Positions 19,923 through 27,962 of a DNA stretch of 64,000 nt are shown one piece after another. Numbering within the stretch: position 1 is the first letter of the stretch; each line of letters opens with the position of its first letter. The notes under the pieces are model-generated. The model worked only from the letters and a program-made list of their open reading frames with translations. It ran no database searches and was not told where the DNA came from. Position numbers and translations under genes: made by a program. The stretch comes from a bacterium (lineage in GTDB: Bacteria > Cyanobacteriota > Vampirovibrionia > Gastranaerophilales > Gastranaerophilaceae), in the NCBI GenBank assembly GCA_017470245.1, contig JAFUEV010000045.1, forward strand, positions 1-64,000. The letters are read 5' to 3'.

Positions 19923-20000
19923 TACCTATTCCAAGACTATTATAATATAGAATTATATCATATATATTTTTTATGAGTACTACTTTTACTAATTTATTTC

Positions 20001-20039
20001 TAAAAAATTAGAGGATGCCTGACAAGATTGGCATCCTCT
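20001..20039 (-). terminator. Rho-independent terminator of the coiled-coil protein gene
   Basis: AGAGGATGCC (20010-20019) pairs perfectly with GGCATCCTCT (20030-20039) around a 10-nt loop. On the minus strand it is followed by TAATTTTTT. It lies 29 bp after the stop at 20069. Confidence 0.88.
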
Positions 20040-20068
20040 TATATGAATGTTACCGAGATGAGTTTTTA

Positions 20069-20512
20069 TTAACCTAAGCCGCCGAATTTTGGTGTAGCTC
20101 TGTCTATTGCTTGACCTTCTGCCTGTTCTACAGCTTCTAATTGTTTTTGTAAGGCAGTTACCATTGTATCTAATCTTTTTACTGTCATTTCAATTGCATT
20201 TTCTTGAACTGAAACTTGATATATTTCTCTATTAATAGAATCATTTTCTTGATCAAATTCTCTTTGAACTCTTTGAATATCAGCATTAATTGAGTCTCTT
20301 TGTTGTGAACCAGCTGCACTTGATAGTTGTCCATACAAATCCGCCAACTGTCCAGCTTGAGAAGCTTGATTACTTGCTAAACGTTGATTTAAACCTAATG
20401 TTTTTGTTGCCAGTAAGTACTGAGCATTTGAAGCCATTGTTTGTTCTAACTGTGCACTATTTAACTGTGCATCTAAAACTACTTTTCTTTGTGCAAATAA
20501 TGCGTAACCCAT
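20069..20512 (-). CDS. Small coiled-coil protein (MGYALFAQRK type), unknown function
   Basis: The 147-residue soluble protein is almost entirely helical, Gln/Ala-rich, with predicted coiled coils at about 15-45 and 75-130 (for example DSINADIQRVQREFDQE). It has no Cys, signal peptide or TM segment, and ends in a Gly-rich PKFGGLG. A GGGGAG box precedes the ATG and a strong terminator follows, so it is a monocistronic unit with good expression signals. The general look (short, Gln/Ala heptads, periodic hydrophobics) is reminiscent of filament or secretion-needle subunits. I cannot name a family, and the first residues MGYALFAQRKVVLDAQL may be a lineage signature. Confidence 0.78.
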   Translation of the reverse strand: MGYALFAQRKVVLDAQLNSAQLEQTMASNAQYLLATKTLGLNQRLASNQASQAGQLADLYGQLSSAAGSQQRDSINADIQRVQREFDQENDSINREIYQVSVQENAIEMTVKRLDTMVTALQKQLEAVEQAEGQAIDRATPKFGGLG

Positions 20513-20602
20513 CTCTTTTTCTCCCCGGTTATTCCTCTTACTTACATGAAAACTTTTTGTTAGAAAAACATGCCTAATTTAATTAAATTTGTTAACATTT
20601 CT

Positions 20603-21457
20603 TTACAAATCAAGAGAAAATAATGCTGAATTATTAGTTATACATTGGCTGCAACAAGCTGTTTCAAGGTAACTTTTATTTGAAAAATTATTAAAATCAT
20701 TACCACATTTTCCACGATTATCGTTAGAAAGTAATGGACAAGTAAATACACCGTTAATAGTTAATGTTCTACTCTTTTTACATTCTGTATTTAAGCTTTC
20801 AAAATCAATATCATCCGGAAAATTATTATATTTATCTTTTTCTACAAGCGGTAATATTTTAAAATTAATATCTGAAGTTTCAAAACCTATATTATCGCAA
20901 AGTTCTTTGAATTCCTGTTTAATTTCATTTTCTTTGCGTTTTTTATAATTTACAATTGACAAAATAGGGTTAAAATCATATTTAATTAAACTTTGTATTG
21001 CGTGCACTGCTTTTCTAAAAGAACCTCTTCCTCTTATTTCATCATTTTCTTTTTCATTACAACTATCAATGCTAATCATAAAAATTATCTCATTCTCATT
21101 ATTATTTTCATCTTCAACTTTTCTCAAAAATCTTGCTTTTTTATCGTTAATATTCATTGCATTTGTATGAATAGTTACAGTTGAATATTTTAAACATAAT
21201 CTCAAAATGTTATTAAAATCCGGATGTAACATGGGTTCAGCGCCAGTCAGATGAATGTTTTCAAGTCCTGATTCAGAAAGTATATTTAAAGCTTCTTTAA
21301 TTGTTTCGTAAGGAATAAAATCTTTAGTTATTTTATTATCAACATCTAAAAAGCAATATTTACATTTAAGATTACAATTTTTTGATGTCATTTCTATAAA
21401 TAATGACTCTAATTTATCCATAGTAATACATGGTGCTTTAATAATTGTCCTATTCAT
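20603..21457 (-). CDS. Radical SAM protein with C-terminal cysteine cluster
   Basis: The 284-residue protein binds a SAM-cleaving [4Fe-4S] cluster through CNLKCKYC (C28, C32, C35). HLTGAEPMLHPDF is the GGEP-type SAM-binding loop, here GAEP. The C-terminal third has further cysteines (FTCPLL, GKCG, ACCSQC), suggesting a SPASM/twitch-like auxiliary cluster. AGGAGGGGA precedes the ATG. It is divergent from a 57-residue protein, a thioredoxin-fold protein and CcdA, so a link with thiol chemistry or peptide modification is possible. The substrate is unknown. Confidence 0.85.
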   Translation of the reverse strand: MNRTIIKAPCITMDKLESLFIEMTSKNCNLKCKYCFLDVDNKITKDFIPYETIKEALNILSESGLENIHLTGAEPMLHPDFNNILRLCLKYSTVTIHTNAMNINDKKARFLRKVEDENNNENEIIFMISIDSCNEKENDEIRGRGSFRKAVHAIQSLIKYDFNPILSIVNYKKRKENEIKQEFKELCDNIGFETSDINFKILPLVEKDKYNNFPDDIDFESLNTECKKSRTLTINGVFTCPLLSNDNRGKCGNDFNNFSNKSYLETACCSQCITNNSALFSLDL

Positions 21458-21574
21458 AAAAGTCCCCTCCTAATTTGTATTCTGATTATGGTTTATCATT
21501 TATATTTCAGATGATAAATTAGTCTACAGATTAAAATTTTAAACAAATTTACTAATATAAAAGTATGATATTTC

Positions 21575-21586
21575 TTAAGATATACT
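21575..21586 (+). promoter_or_regulatory. Shared 12-mer containing a candidate -10 box (copy 1)
   Basis: TTAAGATATACT, with TATACT as a candidate -10, lies 32 nt before the 57-residue protein's ATG. The identical 12-mer recurs 266 bp downstream. No good -35 is visible at 17 bp. Confidence 0.4.
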
Positions 21587-21618
21587 TAATCCTTCCGTTT
21601 TAGTTATTGGAGGTAAAT

Positions 21619-21792
21619 ATGGCAAAAATTATTGAAAATAAAAAAGGTAGAAGATGTATAAAATTAGGCGTTGAAGATATTATTGACGTTGTAAGAGAAT
21701 ATCAAAACATAACTTATAACTGTAGTAACAGTGAAGAAATCCGGCTTAATTTAAAAAATTATGATATAGTTCTTCCTGAAGATATTGATTAA
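21619..21792 (+). CDS. Conserved-looking small protein, 57 residues, unknown function
   Basis: The start is the ATG at 21619 with a perfect GGAGG six nt upstream; an in-frame TTG at 21607 is inside the SD and is not used. The protein is small and acidic at its C-terminus (VLPEDID). It has two cysteines, in GRRCIKLGVED and ITYNCSNSEE. Position between a divergent radical SAM gene and a thioredoxin-like gene makes it a candidate modification substrate or regulator, but similar VLPED-ending small proteins may be general unknowns. Nothing more can be assigned. Confidence 0.7.
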   Translation: MAKIIENKKGRRCIKLGVEDIIDVVREYQNITYNCSNSEEIRLNLKNYDIVLPEDID

Positions 21793-21840
21793 ATAATAAA
21801 GTTAATAATAATAGTAACTTTATCTGCCCTTATCGGTAAT

Positions 21841-21852
21841 TTAAGATATACT
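21841..21852 (+). promoter_or_regulatory. Shared 12-mer containing a candidate -10 box (copy 2)
   Basis: The second exact TTAAGATATACT lies 35 nt before the thioredoxin-fold gene start. It suggests that this gene has its own promoter, similar to that of the small protein gene. Confidence 0.4.
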
Positions 21853-21887
21853 AAATAGATATAATGTTCTATTTGGAGGAATCATTT

Positions 21888-22280
21888 ATGAGAAATATTA
21901 TTACTATTTTATTAATACTTATTTTACCAATAGCGCTATACTTAACTTTTAACAAAAATTCGGAAGAAAAAGCAGCTTTTGCTAACAATGCAGAAAAACC
22001 ATATATGTATGTGTTTACTTCATCTATGTGTATGGATTGCAATAAAATGAAAGCAGTAATTAAAGAAATTGAAAATGATTATAATGACAAAATAAATATA
22101 GTATACATAAATGCACTTGAAAAAAATAAAAAAGTAAAAGAACAAATAAAAAAATATGGAGTTACACTTGTTCCTACATTAGTTTTTGCAGATGTAAATG
22201 AAGTTCAAACGAAAAAGATTGAAGGCTCTATTCCTAAAGAACAATTAATTATTGCAATAGAGGATTCAATTAATGAATAA
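21888..22280 (+). CDS. Membrane-anchored thioredoxin-fold protein (CMDC active site)
   Basis: The 130-residue protein begins with an N-terminal signal anchor (MRNIITILLILILPIALYL) and then a thioredoxin fold with a C48-M-D-C51 redox motif. The cis-Pro loop is TLVPTLVF. An ATG at 21864 is in frame but precedes the TTGGAGGA box, so 21888 is chosen. The fold would face the periplasm. The stop overlaps the ccdA-like start by 8 nt. CcdA-type proteins deliver electrons to such partners, so the pair probably forms a periplasmic thiol-reducing relay. Confidence 0.88.
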   Translation: MRNIITILLILILPIALYLTFNKNSEEKAAFANNAEKPYMYVFTSSMCMDCNKMKAVIKEIENDYNDKINIVYINALEKNKKVKEQIKKYGVTLVPTLVFADVNEVQTKKIEGSIPKEQLIIAIEDSINE

Positions 22281-22986
22281 TCTTTTGCAAACATTTTCAA
22301 TGTATTCTTCACAGGGTGGTATATTTATACCGTTGTTAATATTCGTTTCTTTTTTTGCCGGAATATTAGCTTCATTATCACCATGCAGTTTGGGGATATT
22401 ACCATTAATAATTGGTTATGTGGGCGGATATTCTAAAGATAATAATAAAAAACTATTTATCCAAATGCTATCTTTCTCATTTGGATTATCATTAATATTA
22501 AGTATAATAGGAGTAATATGTGCAATAACTGGTAGAGCATTTACAAGTATAGGCTCACCAGTAATAGTATTACTATTTGCATCAATAATTGTTATTTTAG
22601 GTTTAAATTTACTGGGAATTATAGAAATTAATTTCCCGACAATAGTAAAGAAAATGCCTCAAAATAGGAATGGAAGTATATTCATATACCCATTTTTAGT
22701 AGGTGTATTTTTTGCACTTGCATCAAGCCCGTGCTCATCACCAATTTTGGCAAGTATAATGGCTTTTGCAACTATTTCCAACAATATTATTTATTCAGTA
22801 GCATTATTGTTTTCATTTGCTATAGGACAATGCATAATAGTAATTTTATTTGCATTATTTACATCTACAATAAAACATGCAGGTATTATTGCAAAATACT
22901 CTGAAATAATAATAAAAACCAGCGGAGTAATTTTAATACTTGCCGGTTTTTACATATACTATTCTATATTTAAAGATATGATATAA
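22273..22986 (+). CDS. CcdA/DsbD-type transmembrane thiol-electron carrier
   Basis: The 237-residue protein has about six TM helices and the two family cysteine sites, ASLSPCSLGILP (C38) and ASSPCSSPIL (C154). These shuttle electrons from cytosolic thioredoxin to a periplasmic acceptor. It lacks the DsbD alpha and gamma domains, as in CcdA. The acceptor is most likely the CMDC protein encoded just upstream, with which it overlaps. In other bacteria CcdA supports cytochrome c maturation; no cytochrome genes are here. Confidence 0.92.
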   Translation: MNNLLQTFSMYSSQGGIFIPLLIFVSFFAGILASLSPCSLGILPLIIGYVGGYSKDNNKKLFIQMLSFSFGLSLILSIIGVICAITGRAFTSIGSPVIVLLFASIIVILGLNLLGIIEINFPTIVKKMPQNRNGSIFIYPFLVGVFFALASSPCSSPILASIMAFATISNNIIYSVALLFSFAIGQCIIVILFALFTSTIKHAGIIAKYSEIIIKTSGVILILAGFYIYYSIFKDMI

Positions 22987-22987
22987 T

Positions 22988-23398
22988 CTATGCGGTTAAA
23001 TTTAAATTACGAGAAAGAACTTCTTTTGTTTTACCTTTACCTAAAATTCTAAAATGATTTTTACCAAAATCATCTTTTGTTCTTACAGCAAACAATTTAT
23101 CAGATATTAACGAATGAATTTCAGTCTCTTTTATACCATCTTTTATTGTTGCACCAATAAATTTATTGGGTGATTTCTTTTTTGTAATTGAAGCAAGAGA
23201 ACTTATAATATCATCTTCAGCAATCTGAGGAGAAACAACTTCTAATCTGGACTCTTTTATTAGAGGAGAAGAAATAACATTTCTGTTAAAATTTCCTTCT
23301 GGATTAACTTTGTGAATTATACAAGTATAATTTTTACCTTTGAGACCCTTTTCTTTAATATTATTTTGAAATAAAAAGCCAACTGCAGAAACCTTCAT
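22988..23398 (-). CDS. Unknown 136-residue basic protein
   Basis: The start is the ATG at 23398, preceded by GAGGTG, and not the upstream in-frame codons out to 23473. The protein is basic and soluble, with no signal peptide. It begins MKVSAVGFLFQNNIKEKGLK and ends with KTKEVLSRNLNLTA. The N-terminus is reminiscent of, but does not clearly match, the Phe-[GNKR]-[SAG] tag of other proteins here. It is convergent with ccdA (1 bp apart). No family recognised. Confidence 0.65.
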   Translation of the reverse strand: MKVSAVGFLFQNNIKEKGLKGKNYTCIIHKVNPEGNFNRNVISSPLIKESRLEVVSPQIAEDDIISSLASITKKKSPNKFIGATIKDGIKETEIHSLISDKLFAVRTKDDFGKNHFRILGKGKTKEVLSRNLNLTA

Positions 23399-23466
23399 AA
23401 CACCTCGCCTTTCATATTTATATAATAACTCTTTTTTTTGTATTTGTCTACATAATTTTTTAAAAA

Positions 23467-23607
23467 ATTGCAATTTTTGAAGTAAAATTTTTCAAAAATG
23501 TAAATTTATTAATAAGATTTCCAAACTTTTAATGATAAAATTTAGCTTTTTGAAGAAAATACATTCATTTTTGCAATTTTTTGAAAATTTTACGTCAATT
23601 TTACTCC
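23467..23607. repeat. Imperfect AT-rich inverted repeat between alr and the 136-residue gene
   Basis: The arm at 23467-23500 and the arm at 23563-23607 share TTTTTGAAAAATTTTACTTCAA (reverse complement) versus TTTTTTGAAAATTTTACGTCAA. The surrounding 287-bp gap holds no ORF I can support. Base composition is so AT-rich that chance cannot be excluded. Confidence 0.35.
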
Positions 23608-23627
23608 AAAAAAGACATCACAAAATA

Positions 23628-23654
23628 AAAAAACATTTATTTTAAGAATAAATG
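23628..23654 (-). terminator. AT-rich terminator of alr
   Basis: CATTTATT (23634-23641) pairs with AATAAATG (23647-23654). On the minus strand the hairpin is followed by TTTTTTTATTTT. It lies 31 bp after the alr stop. Confidence 0.65.
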
Positions 23655-23685
23655 CAAAAATTTTTGTAGAAATAATAAAAATAAA

Positions 23686-24822
23686 TTATCTTGTATAAAC
23701 TCTGGAAAGTCTGGCTTTCAATCTGCAGATAAGTTCATAATTAATAGTACCCAATAATACAGCCCATTCATTAATAGAAATATTTTCGTTTCCATCAGAA
23801 CCGATTAGTGTTATTATGTCACCTTCTTTAGCATCAAAGCCGGTAATATCAAACATCATTTGATCCATAGTAATATTACCAACTTGTTTAACTTTTTTTC
23901 CGTTTAAAATACCATATATTTTATTTGAAAGCCTTCGGTCGACACCATCTGCATATCCTATTGGAATTGTTGCAATTTCTGTGTCTTTATTTGCAATAAA
24001 AGTATGGGAATAGCTTATACCTGTACCTTTTTTAGCTGTATGTATATTAATAATACGACCTTTTAAACTCATTGCAGGAATTAATTTAGGTATTTTTTTA
24101 GTTATACTTGGCAAATCCGGTAATAATCCGTGAAGAGAGATTCCCAAGCGAACCATATTGTATTTATCTTCAGGATATTGAGCAATTGTAGCAGCCGTAT
24201 TAAAGCAATGAAGTAAAAGACCTTTTGTATCAATATTTGATAATATATCATTCCAAATTTGTAATTGAGAATAAGTTTTTTCTTCTATTTCAGCACAGGC
24301 AAAATGTGTAAATATACCTTGAAGTTCTATTGCATTATTATTTTGTACTCTTTTTATAAAATTAACGGCGTCTTCTTTCTCTACACCTATTCTATTCATA
24401 CCTGTATCAAGTTTAATATGAGCTTTAGTTTTTATTCCTGTTTTATTGTATGTTAATTCGGCAGCTTTAATATGTTCATCTAAAAACATAGATATAGAAA
24501 TGTTATTTTGAGCAGCATAATCAAATGCCCATACAGGAGCAGCACCAAGCACCAGAATAGGACATTTAAACTTATTGTTTCTAAGTTCCATACCTTCATC
24601 AATAGATGCAACACCAAGATAATCAACTCCGGAAGCCAAAAGAGTCGGTGTAAGCATTGAACTTCCATGACCATAAGCATCTGCTTTAACAACAGCTAAT
24701 ATTTTTGTATTAGGTCTAACAAATGTTTTTAATTCAAGTATGTTCTTTTCTATTGCGTCGAGGTTAATTTCTACCCACGCATCTCTTTTTGTATTTATAT
24801 TTGACAATCTTTGATATTTCAT
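23686..24822 (-). CDS. alr: Alanine racemase
   Basis: The 378-residue PLP enzyme interconverts L- and D-alanine for peptidoglycan. It has the PLP lysine in AVVKADAYGHG (K46), the second catalytic residue Y271 in TGISYSHTF, and PIGYADGVDRR and MDQMMFDIT in the C-terminal beta domain. The usual RxGIxLYG is RLGISLHG here, a mild change. There is no SD; a TAAAAT lies exactly 6 nt before the ATG, suggesting a leaderless mRNA. The gene is divergent from the GT-C-like gene, 62 bp apart. Confidence 0.96.
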   Translation of the reverse strand: MKYQRLSNINTKRDAWVEINLDAIEKNILELKTFVRPNTKILAVVKADAYGHGSSMLTPTLLASGVDYLGVASIDEGMELRNNKFKCPILVLGAAPVWAFDYAAQNNISISMFLDEHIKAAELTYNKTGIKTKAHIKLDTGMNRIGVEKEDAVNFIKRVQNNNAIELQGIFTHFACAEIEEKTYSQLQIWNDILSNIDTKGLLLHCFNTAATIAQYPEDKYNMVRLGISLHGLLPDLPSITKKIPKLIPAMSLKGRIINIHTAKKGTGISYSHTFIANKDTEIATIPIGYADGVDRRLSNKIYGILNGKKVKQVGNITMDQMMFDITGFDAKEGDIITLIGSDGNENISINEWAVLLGTINYELICRLKARLSRVYTR

Positions 24823-24828
24823 ATTTAC

Positions 24829-24834
24829 ATTTTA
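24829..24834 (-). promoter_or_regulatory. Candidate -10 box of a leaderless alr transcript
   Basis: TAAAAT on the minus strand, followed by 6 nt (GTAAAT) and the alr ATG. A weak AACACA lies 16 bp further upstream. Transcription would start at or next to the ATG. Confidence 0.5.
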
Positions 24835-24884
24835 GTTCAAATATTATTAATGTGTTATATTTAAAAATATTTATTGGAGGAAAT

Positions 24885-26435
24885 ATGAATTTTAATAAAA
24901 TTAAGAATATAAATATAGACATATTATATTTATTCTTTTTAATTTTGATTCTTATGTTTTTATATCTAAAATATGGTAACAATATTTATATTATTACAGG
25001 TGATTTTGGTAGAGAAGCATATATAAGTTCAGAAGTTGCAAACGGTAAAGTATTATATAAGGATATTTTTAATATTTTTGCACCTATGGCTTATTTAGTT
25101 AATGCTCTAATTATAAAAATATTTAATAATTCAATAAATACATTTTTAATTATTTCATTTATTCTTACAACTATAGTTTTGTCAGCACTATATAAAATTT
25201 CAACACTATTTATAGCTAAAAGTACATCTTTTTTATCTTGTGTAACTATTATTGTTACTTGTGTATTTGCACCAACAGTATTTAATTGGCATTTACCATA
25301 TTCTTATTCATATTTTTATGCACTAGCATCCATTATGTGGGCTTTTTATTTTACATTAAAATATTTAGAAAATAGCAATAATAGGAAATATATTTTATAT
25401 TTTCTAACACTATATAGCTTTTCAATTAGTTGCAAATACGATTTTGTATTATATATAATTGTTATTTTTCTCGTATTTATACATAAAAAACACGCACCCA
25501 AAAATTATTTTAAAGCTATTGGAATAATATCAATATTTCCTTTTATTTCATTAATAATACTTTTACTCCAAAAATGTACATTCAATGATATATATTTTGC
25601 CATAAATTACATATATAAATATTCAACATCATCTATAATGCATTTTTTCTACCAATATGCAGGACTTGCACCAGGACATTTTATAATAGAAAAAATCAAA
25701 AGTGTTAGATTTGAAAATTTATATTCAATGATAGGATATATTAATATCATTATTTTATTATTTTATTTTATTAAAAGATATGAATTTAAATATATAATAT
25801 TTAGTTTGGCTTGTATTATTTTAGCTGTTAAATCAATTCTCTATATTGATGTTTTTGATTGGTACGGTCCATTTTTCTTCCACTTTCTGTTTTTAAACTT
25901 TGTAGTTTTTATAACCAAAATAGTTAATAAAAATTTCATAATCAATATATTTTTATTATGTCTTATTATAATAAATATTCACTTTGGTTTCACTATAAAT
26001 TCAAGAGAAGGATTTGAAACAGTAACTACAAATAAAGGTTCATTAAAAATACCGTCATTTAATTATTCAGGAATCAAACTACTGGATTTTGTAAATAAAG
26101 AGACAAATTCAGATGATAAAATACTGGTTTTACCTGAAGGTGTTATAATCAATTATCTAACAGACAGACAAACAAACGGATATCTTTTTCATCTGATATC
26201 CCCCAATTATTATGCGTTAGGCGAAGATTTTATTATAAAAAAATTTTTAGACGCGAACTTTAATTATGTAATTTTTCAAGATTATAATTACATAGAATAC
26301 GGAAACGAAATATTTATAGATGATTGGGGTAAAAATTTTTATAACTTAGTTTTAGACAAATACGAATTTCATAAAGAATTTATAAATGAAAATGGTATCT
26401 CATTCATTGTATATAAAGTAAAGGAACAAAATTAA
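24885..26435 (+). CDS. Polytopic membrane protein, GT-C glycosyltransferase-like
   Basis: The 516-residue protein has roughly 11 hydrophobic helices and is very AT-rich. The start is the ATG at 24885 with TTGGAGG, not the ATG at 24789. An early loop after TM1, ITGDFGREAYISSEVANGK, holds D/E residues at the place of the conserved acidic motif of GT-C (PMT/ArnT-like) enzymes, followed by LYKDIFNIFAPMAYL. The soluble C-terminus (about 390-516) is probably periplasmic. GT-C enzymes use polyprenyl-phosphate sugars, which the DPM1-like enzyme at 14026 could supply. Family assignment is tentative; O-antigen or lipid A glycosylation are alternatives. Confidence 0.7.
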   Translation: MNFNKIKNINIDILYLFFLILILMFLYLKYGNNIYIITGDFGREAYISSEVANGKVLYKDIFNIFAPMAYLVNALIIKIFNNSINTFLIISFILTTIVLSALYKISTLFIAKSTSFLSCVTIIVTCVFAPTVFNWHLPYSYSYFYALASIMWAFYFTLKYLENSNNRKYILYFLTLYSFSISCKYDFVLYIIVIFLVFIHKKHAPKNYFKAIGIISIFPFISLIILLLQKCTFNDIYFAINYIYKYSTSSIMHFFYQYAGLAPGHFIIEKIKSVRFENLYSMIGYINIIILLFYFIKRYEFKYIIFSLACIILAVKSILYIDVFDWYGPFFFHFLFLNFVVFITKIVNKNFIINIFLLCLIIINIHFGFTINSREGFETVTTNKGSLKIPSFNYSGIKLLDFVNKETNSDDKILVLPEGVIINYLTDRQTNGYLFHLISPNYYALGEDFIIKKFLDANFNYVIFQDYNYIEYGNEIFIDDWGKNFYNLVLDKYEFHKEFINENGISFIVYKVKEQN

Positions 26436-26505
26436 AACCTTTCAATTAATCTTTTATCAAAAAAGAGTATATGTTATTATACTAATATCAAAGGTATTAA
26501 AACAA

Positions 26506-26826
26506 ATGAATAATGAAGAAAAAATAAAGATTATAGAAGATATGCAAGCAGTAGTTGAGCAAATGAGACTGGATGATTTAGAAGAAGATTCATCACTTGC
26601 TGATGAAACATTTGAATGTTCTTGCTGCGGAAAAACTCAACCCTTAGCGGGTTCAATACAGTATGGCAAATACAGACTTTGTAATAGCTGTGTTTTACTT
26701 GCTGAAACCGGATTCGCAATCGGTAAATTTAAAAATGCTGATGAGCTTATAAAAGCAATGGAAGATACAAGATTACAAGAAATGTGCGAATTTATAAAGC
26801 AAGAAGAACGCAAGGAAACTAATTAA
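26506..26826 (+). CDS. Small zinc-ribbon protein
   Basis: The 106-residue acidic, soluble protein has one zinc ribbon: ECSCCGKTQ (C38, C40, C41) and RLCNSC (C59, C62). Helical flanks surround it (residues 1-30 and 75-106). The stop shares a base with the start of the matrixin-like gene (TAATG), so the two are coupled and may work together. An AAAGG box lies 12 nt upstream. Function unknown; such ribbons bind nucleic acid or proteins. Confidence 0.75.
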   Translation: MNNEEKIKIIEDMQAVVEQMRLDDLEEDSSLADETFECSCCGKTQPLAGSIQYGKYRLCNSCVLLAETGFAIGKFKNADELIKAMEDTRLQEMCEFIKQEERKETN

Positions 26827-27611
26827 TGAATAGGCTTACATATTTAAATGCACATTTGAAGAATGGTTGTTTAATAAGATGGCCGGAAAAATGTTTTCCA
26901 TTGCCTGTTTATATAGCACCTTGCACATTTTATTCTTTGGCTGAAGCAGACAGATATATGTATATAAATATGGCTGCAGAGGCAATTAATACCTGGGAAG
27001 CAATAGGACAAGGCAGATTTTCTTTTGTACTTGCCCCCACACTAAATGATTCACAAATGAATGTAGAATGGAGAAGAGTAGACAGAAAATCTCTCGGTAA
27101 TTGCACATTTAATTATGATAAAGAATCGAGATTATACTCTGCTGAAGTTTCAATAGGTATTTCAGACGGGATATTACACCAAAAATATATGGATGAGAAT
27201 GAAGTATATCATACAATTCTTCACGAAATTGGACACGCACTGGGATTAGGACATTCTCCAAATCCTGATGACATAATGTTTACACCTCACCAATACGGTA
27301 AAGTTACTCTTTCACAACGTGATATAAATACAGTAAGATGGTTGTATAATTTACCATTGGGAAGTTCTGTTGATTCATTAAATAAGACTTATTCAACTTC
27401 TTGTACAAATATTGATGATATTATAATGAAAATAGAAGGTGGAGAAGCAACGTCTCAATTTCAAAAAACACTTAATAATATAAACTCAGCTCCCAAAAGA
27501 AGTTTAGAAGATGATCAAAAGAAACTGGCACAAATAAAAAAATTTCAGCTATCAATACAAAATGTTAAACTTCCGAAAGAATTAGCAGATAAATTTAAAG
27601 ATATGTCATAA
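26826..27611 (+). CDS. Matrixin-like zinc metalloprotease
   Basis: The 261-residue protein carries the metzincin zinc site HEIGHALGLGH (H133, E134, H137, H143) and a downstream Met turn in DDIMFTP (M151). This is the order of matrixins (M10-type). The upstream part, RWPEKCFPLPVYIAP through AINTWEAIG, matches the usual start of the catalytic domain. There is no signal peptide or propeptide cysteine switch, unlike secreted matrixins, so it is either cytosolic or exported by an unusual route. The C-terminal 85 residues are helical and Lys-rich. Overlap with the zinc-ribbon gene suggests joint expression. Confidence 0.85.
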   Translation: MNRLTYLNAHLKNGCLIRWPEKCFPLPVYIAPCTFYSLAEADRYMYINMAAEAINTWEAIGQGRFSFVLAPTLNDSQMNVEWRRVDRKSLGNCTFNYDKESRLYSAEVSIGISDGILHQKYMDENEVYHTILHEIGHALGLGHSPNPDDIMFTPHQYGKVTLSQRDINTVRWLYNLPLGSSVDSLNKTYSTSCTNIDDIIMKIEGGEATSQFQKTLNNINSAPKRSLEDDQKKLAQIKKFQLSIQNVKLPKELADKFKDMS

Positions 27612-27631
27612 TTTTATGCAATAATATAAAC

Positions 27632-27960
27632 GAGAGCAGTCGAACAATCGCGTATAAGTTTTCTTATATGAGGAAAGTCCGGACACCTTAGGGCAGAACG
27701 ACGGATAACATCCGCCGAGGGCAACCTTAGGACTAGTGCCACAGAAAAGTAAACAACCTTATAGGTTCAGGTGCAACGGTAGTGTAAAAGACTACAGGGA
27801 GTATTGAAAAATGCTTGCCGGGTAAACTCCGTTCGGGTGCAAGATTGAATGAAAGGTTAAGGTGACCCGCCGTCTTTCAAAAATCGCTAGAGTTGCAGGG
27901 CAACCTGCTTCCCAGACAGATGATTGTTTAGAAACAGAATCCGGCTTATGAACTGCTCTC
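27632..27960 (+). ncRNA. rnpB: RNase P RNA, class A type
   Basis: The catalytic RNA of RNase P, which matures tRNA 5' ends, is about 329 nt here. The universal P4-region GAGGAAAGTCCGGACACC starts at 27672. The 3' block ACAGAATCCGGCTTATGAAC ends close to P1. The termini GAGAGCAG and CTGCTCTC pair as P1, which sets both ends. It is followed by TTTTAT. It sits between the matrixin-like gene and a convergent unknown gene. Confidence 0.95.
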
Positions 27961-27962
27961 TT

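Noticed and set aside
20290..20577. Plus-strand ORF of 95 codons
   Set aside because: Opposite strand of the Gln/Ala coiled-coil gene and its SD region; unusual composition.
20603..21792. Calling the 57-residue protein a RiPP precursor
   Set aside because: No leader/core pattern or Gly-rich cleavage site; only proximity to a radical SAM gene supports it.
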